The notes beneath the pieces were generated by a model. The model searched no databases, was not told the DNA's origin, and was given only the letters and a program-made list of their open reading frames with translations. A stretch of 10,921 bases of DNA from Oscillospiraceae bacterium (lineage in GTDB: Bacteria > Bacillota > Clostridia > Oscillospirales > Ruminococcaceae), in contig JAFSHJ010000255.1 in the NCBI GenBank assembly GCA_017440425.1, positions 1 to 10,921 on the forward strand, given 5' to 3'. Below, piece by piece: positions 6,441-10,921 of the stretch (the first letter of the stretch is position 1; each line of letters opens with the position of its first letter). The translations under genes and the position numbers were made by a program.

Positions 6441-6965
6441 TCATTCCTCCGCATTGACGAGCCATTCAAAAGCAATGCGTTCATCGCCGTTTTTACGGAG
6501 ATAGATTATTCCGCAAGGAGAAAAGCCGCTCTTGGTGAGCATCCTCTGCATGGCTTTGTTGTCGCGGTGGGTATCGATGCGGATGCTTTCAAAGCCTTCG
6601 CTGCGGGCACGTTCTTTGATTTGTGCCGTCAGCTTTGGCGCAACCCCCTGACCGCGCACTCTGTCTGCCACCGCCACACGGTGCATTGCAATATATTTTC
6701 CCTCATCGCCGGTCAGCCATTTTCCGTCGTAAATTTTGTCGTAATCCGGTTCGCCGTCGGTGAGAACCGTCACCGTGGCGCAAACTCCCCGGTCATCGGC
6801 AAACACCCAGCAGTTTTCCTCACGGATATCCTCCAGCACGACCTCATCGGAGGGATAGCCGTTGACCCACTGCACTACTCCGTTTTGCTCCATAAACCCG
6901 CGTGCCTGCGCCATTATCCGCGAAATATCTGCAAGGTCGCTCTCTTTTGCTTTTCTGAATATCAT
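6441..6965 (-). CDS. GNAT-family N-acetyltransferase
   Basis: The 174-residue product has a GNAT fold. It opens with IFRKAKESDLADISRIM, typical of the beta1-alpha1 region. The central YIAMHRVAVADRVRGQGVA (about 91-109) contains the acetyl-CoA loop motif R-x-x-G-x-G (Arg102 to Gly107). DTHRDNKAMQRMLTKSGF (131-148) corresponds to the late motif B region. GNAT enzymes move an acetyl group from acetyl-CoA to amines, peptides or small molecules; the acceptor here is unknown. The start is ATG at 6965. Its Shine-Dalgarno GAGGAG (6972-6977) overlaps the stop codon of the upstream TraB/GumN gene, and the gap between genes is 10 nt, so translation is likely coupled. It ends against the composite repeat that separates it from uvrC. 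Confidence 0.9.
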   Translation of the reverse strand: MIFRKAKESDLADISRIMAQARGFMEQNGVVQWVNGYPSDEVVLEDIREENCWVFADDRGVCATVTVLTDGEPDYDKIYDGKWLTGDEGKYIAMHRVAVADRVRGQGVAPKLTAQIKERARSEGFESIRIDTHRDNKAMQRMLTKSGFSPCGIIYLRKNGDERIAFEWLVNAEE

Positions 6966-6975
6966 AATTTACTCC

Positions 6976-7992
6976 TCAATATCTTCCGCCCTGCTCGGTC
7001 ACGGTATATCCCCGCTCACGCAGCGTGTTTACAATTCCGTTTTCGTCCACCATATGAGCAGCGCCCACCACAAGGAACACCGTCATTCCGCGTTTGACAT
7101 AGCTTTCAGCGGCATCCGCCATTCTCAGGTTGCGCACATCCAGCATCTGTGTAAAATATTCATCCACATACTGCCGCTCTTCCTCTGTCATCCCTGCCAG
7201 AGTTTCCTCATCTATCTTGTTGGACATTGCCGCCGGATCTCCCGTCTTCCAGCCGTTGAACAGCTCCTTTATCACCGCAGTCTGTTCTTCCACCGCATTT
7301 TCGGGGAGATAATCCTGCAGAAGCAGCTCTTGAAGTCCGTCCGAAAATCCGCCCATCATAGAATACTGGTATTCCACCGATTCTATCTGCAGCACGGTTT
7401 TACCGTCTATCTTTGCCTTTGCCAAAAGGTAGCTGTCCACGCCGTAATCATAGCTGAGTCCCGCCTTTTCCACGATCTCACCCTCGATCAGCGAGCTCCA
7501 CATCATGGGCTTGTATCTATCGAACTGTGTGGAATAGATGCCCAGCTCCTTCAGCCGTGCCACGGCGCTGTTATAGCTCTCCTCACTGAGGTGGTCAGCT
7601 ATTTTGGTGCCGTCGCTATACATAATATATTGCATTGCGCTCACCTGTTGCGCCATATCGTTTTCAAACTCCAATATATCGCACTCAACGGCAACCGCCT
7701 CCGAGCCGCTGTAGGCTTCCATGATGTGGGCAGGGAGCGGATAAGTATCGGCGGTGCAGGCGTGCATCGAACCAAGCAGATACACCTTTCCGCTATACTG
7801 TTCCGAGGTCACTTCCCAAAACAGCGGATCTATTGAGCTTTCACCCGTTTCAACTATACCTTCCGCTATTGTGGGCAGCGGTGCCTCCGCCTCGCCGAAG
7901 CCCGGCACAAAAATGCATCCCGAAAGCAATGCTGCCAGCTGAAGCACGGTCAACAATATCGCCGTCAGCTTCAAAATTTGTTTTTTCTTCAT
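6976..7992 (-). CDS. TraB/GumN-family lipoprotein, putative surface hydrolase
   Basis: The 338-residue product begins with a lipoprotein signal: MKKK, a hydrophobic stretch, then the lipobox LSGC with Cys26. It should be anchored on the outside of the membrane. The mature part shows the two hallmark motifs of TraB/GumN proteins: GSMH (Gly74-His77, in YLLGSMHA) near the start and GAAH (Gly310-His313, in LVVGAAHMVDENG) near the end. A conserved acidic segment, VAVECD, follows the first. The family is related to Tiki-type metallohydrolases and is suspected to act as metal-dependent peptidases; the bacterial substrates are unknown. I chose ATG 7992 because GAGGGG lies seven bases before it. An upstream GTG at 8007 has no good binding site and would add MRGTA before the signal peptide. 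It is first in a two-gene operon with the GNAT gene. Confidence 0.87.
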   Translation of the reverse strand: MKKKQILKLTAILLTVLQLAALLSGCIFVPGFGEAEAPLPTIAEGIVETGESSIDPLFWEVTSEQYSGKVYLLGSMHACTADTYPLPAHIMEAYSGSEAVAVECDILEFENDMAQQVSAMQYIMYSDGTKIADHLSEESYNSAVARLKELGIYSTQFDRYKPMMWSSLIEGEIVEKAGLSYDYGVDSYLLAKAKIDGKTVLQIESVEYQYSMMGGFSDGLQELLLQDYLPENAVEEQTAVIKELFNGWKTGDPAAMSNKIDEETLAGMTEEERQYVDEYFTQMLDVRNLRMADAAESYVKRGMTVFLVVGAAHMVDENGIVNTLRERGYTVTEQGGRY

Positions 7993-8022
7993 TGCTGTAC
8001 CCCTCACTTTTTTCTTTATTTG

Positions 8023-8052
8023 ATTATATCATAATATATGTGTCTAATTCAA
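8023..8052 (-). promoter_or_regulatory. Promoter of the TraB/GumN-GNAT operon
   Basis: On the minus strand, TTGAAT (8047-8052) and a perfect TATAAT (8023-8028) are separated by 18 bases, about 30 bases upstream of the start codon. The -35 matches four of six positions. Confidence 0.55.
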
Positions 8053-8181
8053 ACATTCAATAAAAACATTATTAATTTTTGCCTTTTTTGCGGAGCTTTC
8101 TGCCGAAAAAACCGCTTTTTCCCTCTGTTTATGCCAAAAAAGCACTTTTAAAATATTTTTCCGAAATTTCGTAAAAAACCC

Positions 8182-8210
8182 TTGACATTTGCATTTTTAT
8201 TTGATATAAT
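8182..8210 (+). promoter_or_regulatory. Consensus promoter of tRNA-Leu
   Basis: A perfect TTGACA (8182-8187), 17-base spacer and perfect TATAAT (8205-8210) lie about 50 bases before the tRNA. A-rich and T-rich runs upstream (8140-8181) could act as an UP element. The leader between promoter and tRNA holds a small imperfect hairpin (8221-8240). The divergent spacer 8053-8181 shows nothing else I can support. Confidence 0.88.
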
Positions 8211-8260
8211 AATCAAGCGATGTGAGGGAAGCATCCCACACAAAGCAAAACAGAATATGT

Positions 8261-8345
8261 GCGGCAGTGCTGGAATAGGCAGACAGGCACGTTTGAGGGG
8301 CGTGTGTCGTATGGCGTGTGAGTTCAAGTCTCATCTGCCGCACCA
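8261..8345 (+). tRNA. tRNA-Leu (anticodon GAG)
   Basis: This is a class II tRNA of 85 nt. The acceptor GCGGCAG pairs with CTGCCGC, and the D-stem CTG pairs with CAG around GAATAGGCAGA. The anticodon stem CACGT/GCGTG (one wobble) holds the loop TTGAGGG, with anticodon GAG reading leucine CUC and CUU. A long variable arm (GTC/GGC around GTAT) and the T-arm GTGAG/CTCAT around TTCAAGT follow. The discriminator A is followed by an encoded CCA. It is transcribed alone from the consensus promoter upstream. Confidence 0.96.
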
Positions 8346-8390
8346 AAAAGAAACGACAATTTTCGACAGAAGATTGTCGTTTCTTTTTGT
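8345..8390 (+). terminator. Rho-independent terminator of tRNA-Leu
   Basis: A 20-bp stem (8345-8364 with 8369-8388, loop GACA, one G-T pair) starts at the last base of CCA. It ends in TTTCTTTTT. Its base, AAAAGAAAC paired with GTTTCTTTT, is the same as that of the tRNA-Val terminator, while the upper stem differs. Confidence 0.9.
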
Positions 8391-8579
8391 TCTTTTCACT
8401 TTTCTCTTTTCGTTCTTCTCTTTTCTCTAAAATTGTCGTTTTCGGAGAAAAGATAAGAGATGACACATAACGGAAGATGTGCAACTCTTTAAACGTGCGG
8501 ATAACCTGCTGAAATCTATCCATCTAACAGAGCATCCTATTGCTTTCTGCCTTTTTACCTCATCTCCCCTAAACAACCA
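8391..8579. other. Intergenic spacer with pyrimidine tract and weak hairpin
   Basis: Bases 8390-8428 are almost pure T and C. The end of this tract, TCTTTTCTC (8419-8427), can pair with GAGAAAAGA (8445-8453) around a 17-base loop. That loop repeats ATTGTCGTTT, also present in the tRNA-Leu terminator arm (8374-8382), so it may be a decayed copy of that hairpin. No gene is visible in the rest. Confidence 0.45.
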
Positions 8580-8608
8580 TTGATTTGCAAAAAACTTCGT
8601 GCTATAAT
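8580..8608 (+). promoter_or_regulatory. Promoter of the TIR-domain gene
   Basis: TTGATT (8580-8585, four of six) and a perfect TATAAT (8603-8608) are separated by 17 bases. A TG one base before the -10 (8600-8601) makes it an extended -10 promoter. It predicts a leader of about 53 nt. Confidence 0.65.
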
Positions 8609-8667
8609 TTATTTTGTATGTATAAAAAGCGTTCCCCCTTTATATTATCGGAGAAACGGAGAAAAAT

Positions 8668-10824
8668 ATGTCAGTAATGATCAAGTGCAAGATGTGCGGA
8701 GGCGACCTTGCTCTTACCGAGGGCAGCTCTCTTGCCGTTTGCGAATACTGCGGCACCCAACAAACCGTCCCCTTTATGGATGACGAGAAGAAGCTTGTGC
8801 AGTTTGAACGTGCAGACCGTCTGCGCCGCAACTGCGAATTCGACAAGGCATCCGGCGTTTATGAGAGCATCGTTGCCGATTTTTGGCAGGAAGCCGAGGC
8901 CTATTGGGGTCTGGTGCTGTGCAAATACGGCATTGAATATGTCGACGACCCTGCCAGCGGCAAAAAAGTTCCCACCTGCCACCGCTCCTCTTTTGACAGC
9001 GTTATGGAGGACCGCAACTTTGAGCTGGTGATGGAAAACGCCTCCGATGAGACACGGAAAGTCTACCGCGAAGAGGCAAAACAGATCGAAGAGATACGCA
9101 AGGGCATCATCGAGGTCTCCGTGAAAGAGGAGCCCTACGATATCTTCATCTGCTACAAAGAGACCGATGCGAACGGACAGCGTACCGTGGATTCCGTTAT
9201 GGCACAGAGCATCTACGATTCACTGACACAAAAAGGCTACCGAGTCTTCTTCTCCCGCATCTCGCTGGAGGATAAGCTGGGTCAGGAATACGAGCCCTAT
9301 ATCTTTGCGGCACTCAACTCCGCAAAGCTGATGCTGGTCATCGGCACAGATTACGACCACTTCAATGCGGTTTGGGTCAAGAACGAGTGGAGCCGTTTCC
9401 TCAAGCTGATGGAAAAAGACAGCTCCAAACACCTCATTCCCTGCTACAACGGCATTGATGCCTATGATATCCCCAAGGAGTTCGGCAGGCTGCAGGCTCA
9501 GGATCTTGGCAAGATCGGTGCAACGCAGGATCTTCTCCGAGGCATCGACAAGCTCATCGCCGTAGCTCCCGCTCCCGTTCAGCAGGGTCCCGTTCTTCAG
9601 GCTGACGATATCAACCGCATCTATGTCTACAACTCCGCAATGGATGCGATGAAATCCAAAAAGATAAAAACCGTTAAAACCGCCGTGCAGAACTTTACCT
9701 CTCTCGGTGATTGGAACGATGCCAAAGCACAGCTGGCAAACGCACAGGCACGTCTTAAAAAGCTGAAACGCAAGAGACTTGTCCGCCGCCTTATCACATG
9801 GCTGCTCATCTTCTCCATCATCGGTGCAGGTGTTGGCGCTGTGCTCAAAGTGTTCTACGACGAAAAGATGGAAAAATATGAAGCCGGCATTTCTTATATG
9901 AACAAATGCGACTACTACGATGCATATAAAAAGTTCAACTCTATCAGCGGCTTCAAAGATGCAGATGAACTTGCAGCAGATATGCTGGACAAAGTCCGCA
10001 CCTCCTCTGCCGCTTTGGAACAGCTTCAGGGAGAGTTCCGCTCCAACCTGCTCATTAACGCTACCGAAATATATTTCAGCTTTATGCCCTCCACCTCCAA
10101 TGTTAACGGTGAAAAGCTCTGCACCGACAATGAATGGATCTACGTAGGTCCGGCTCTCGCCATTAACCATAAAGACCCTGCATCTATGGCAAGATATGCC
10201 GCCCCTAACATGGCAGAAAAGCTGATGGCCGGCGAAATAATAACCGACATTGACGGCAAAGTCGTCCACGATGCTGAAACCGGCAAAACCACCCTTGTGG
10301 ATTTCGACGGCAACAGCTACACCTTCACCAAAAATGCTGACGGCATAACCATCAGCGGCGGCGACCTCTTCGGTGACGGCTTCAAACTCAGCTATTCCGG
10401 CGGAGGCAACGACGGTGCTGTTGATTCAGCACCCGAAGAAGAGATGACCCCCGAAATGATGGAAGAGCTGGGAATTCCCATTGAAAAAACCGACTTCTTC
10501 GACCTTTACATCATAGCTTATGAGCACATTGCCTACGCCTTTAACAGCGGTATGGTGCGCGACGACGGTGCAACTCTCGGCGGCTGGATGGATCACTACG
10601 CCTGCAACCTTAACTTCAACAACGAAGCACTCTCCGAGTTTGGTTTTGTGGTTATTGATCCCGAAGACTTCTCCTCCTACTGTTCCACCGGCGATCCCAA
10701 CTGGATGCTCCACCTCATTCCCGACGCAGATTGGGAAAACAACGAAATTCTCGGCTACACCGTTGAGATCATCGGCAGCGGATGCCCCTACGACATTGCA
10801 GGATATTATCACACCAAATTCTAA
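8668..10824 (+). CDS. Membrane-anchored zinc-ribbon/TIR-domain protein
   Basis: The product is 718 residues. A zinc ribbon comes first (Cys7, Cys10, Cys25, Cys28), then a helical linker. A TIR domain (about 156-300) opens with YDIFICYKET. It holds VWVKNEWSRFL with Glu240, which lines up with the catalytic glutamate of NAD-cleaving TIR domains such as SARM1 (DWVHKE). A helical region ends in KRKRLVRR, and a single membrane span follows (about 375-396). The positive-inside rule puts the TIR side in the cytoplasm and residues about 400-718 outside. The external part begins with a TPR-like helical unit (403-442). It continues into an acidic domain I do not recognise, with aromatic residues near the C-terminus. 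ATG 8668 has GGAG (8658-8661) six bases upstream. Similar zinc-ribbon/TIR proteins occur in gut Clostridia. A defence or signalling NADase is plausible but unproven, and no partner gene lies in the window. Confidence 0.85.
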   Translation: MSVMIKCKMCGGDLALTEGSSLAVCEYCGTQQTVPFMDDEKKLVQFERADRLRRNCEFDKASGVYESIVADFWQEAEAYWGLVLCKYGIEYVDDPASGKKVPTCHRSSFDSVMEDRNFELVMENASDETRKVYREEAKQIEEIRKGIIEVSVKEEPYDIFICYKETDANGQRTVDSVMAQSIYDSLTQKGYRVFFSRISLEDKLGQEYEPYIFAALNSAKLMLVIGTDYDHFNAVWVKNEWSRFLKLMEKDSSKHLIPCYNGIDAYDIPKEFGRLQAQDLGKIGATQDLLRGIDKLIAVAPAPVQQGPVLQADDINRIYVYNSAMDAMKSKKIKTVKTAVQNFTSLGDWNDAKAQLANAQARLKKLKRKRLVRRLITWLLIFSIIGAGVGAVLKVFYDEKMEKYEAGISYMNKCDYYDAYKKFNSISGFKDADELAADMLDKVRTSSAALEQLQGEFRSNLLINATEIYFSFMPSTSNVNGEKLCTDNEWIYVGPALAINHKDPASMARYAAPNMAEKLMAGEIITDIDGKVVHDAETGKTTLVDFDGNSYTFTKNADGITISGGDLFGDGFKLSYSGGGNDGAVDSAPEEEMTPEMMEELGIPIEKTDFFDLYIIAYEHIAYAFNSGMVRDDGATLGGWMDHYACNLNFNNEALSEFGFVVIDPEDFSSYCSTGDPNWMLHLIPDADWENNEILGYTVEIIGSGCPYDIAGYYHTKF

Positions 10825-10830
10825 AACATC

Positions 10831-10865
10831 AAGCCCTCCGAAACAAAATCGGAGGGCTTTTATTT
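10831..10865 (+). terminator. Rho-independent terminator of the TIR gene
   Basis: An 11-bp perfect stem (10831-10841 with 10849-10859, containing GCCCTCCGA/TCGGAGGGC) with a 7-nt loop is followed by TTTTATTTAT. It lies six bases after the stop codon. The last 56 bases of the window are AT-rich with no further feature. Confidence 0.93.
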
Positions 10866-10921
10866 ATGCATTTTAAGCATTGTTCCGTTGTTTTTTGTTG
10901 TTGAAAAATCCGCAAAAATAC

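Noticed and set aside
6306..7097. Plus-strand open frame running through the composite palindrome and the GNAT gene
   Set aside because: It reads across a terminator structure and opposite a gene with GNAT motifs; it has no ribosome binding site.
6862..7836. Long (324-codon) plus-strand open frame opposite the TraB/GumN gene
   Set aside because: The minus-strand reading has a lipobox, family motifs and a good Shine-Dalgarno; the plus reading is rich in His, Cys and Leu and has none of these.
8162..8171. Ten-base palindrome CGAAATTTCG just upstream of the tRNA-Leu promoter
   Set aside because: Short, A/T-rich and expected by chance in such sequence; an operator for a tRNA gene is unlikely.
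8197..8523. Minus-strand open frame opposite tRNA-Leu containing VRQMRLELTRH
   Set aside because: It is an antisense reading of the tRNA and its terminator, with low-complexity Lys/Glu from the pyrimidine tract; no binding site.
9220..10269. Long (349-codon) minus-strand open frame opposite the TIR gene
   Set aside because: It is a shadow of the TIR protein frame, which has clear domain motifs, a promoter, a binding site and a terminator.

Overview
The window looks like chromosomal DNA from a Gram-positive, low-to-middle GC anaerobe of the Clostridia, plausibly an Oscillospiraceae/Ruminococcaceae-like gut bacterium. The reasons are strong AGGAGG-type ribosome binding sites, sigma-A promoters (TTGACA-17-TATAAT), tRNA genes with encoded CCA, a lipoprotein with a Gram-positive-style lipobox, a DUF1836 regulator beside a YuaF/YuaG-like pair, and a zinc-ribbon/TIR protein of a kind I associate with gut Clostridia. 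The genus cannot be fixed from the sequence alone.

Layout. Positions 1-237 hold a dense array of small hairpins ending in a 21-bp perfect hairpin, which abuts a minus-strand tRNA-Val(GAC) (238-313). An AT-rich gap with a consensus promoter that carries a dyad in its spacer leads into a plus-strand operon: a DUF1836 regulator (605-1222), a YuaF/NfeD-like membrane protein (1260-1892) and a flotillin-like SPFH protein (1880-3307, overlapping its predecessor). A strong hairpin follows. A new promoter then drives an EamA-type transporter (3491-4375) and, 36 nt later, uvrC (4412-6289), which appears to start at a rare CTG codon.

uvrC meets two minus-strand genes head to head across a 154-bp composite inverted repeat (6284-6437). 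The centre of this repeat can fold into a gapless four-helix junction. The minus-strand pair is a TraB/GumN-family lipoprotein (6976-7992) translationally coupled to a GNAT acetyltransferase (6441-6965). A divergent spacer holds the promoter of that pair and a perfect consensus promoter for tRNA-Leu(GAG) (8261-8345) with its own terminator. The last gene (8668-10824) encodes a 718-residue protein with an N-terminal zinc ribbon, a cytoplasmic TIR domain that keeps the putative catalytic glutamate, one membrane span and a large external C-terminal region. It has its own promoter and terminator.

Most genes are housekeeping or widespread families. The most unusual material is (a) the two structured non-coding elements, both of which can form four-helix junctions with no unpaired bases at the branch point, (b) the CTG start of uvrC, (c) the transmembrane TIR protein, and (d) the regulator-flotillin operon with a dyad-containing promoter. 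No CRISPR array, insertion sequence, integrase or phage gene is visible.
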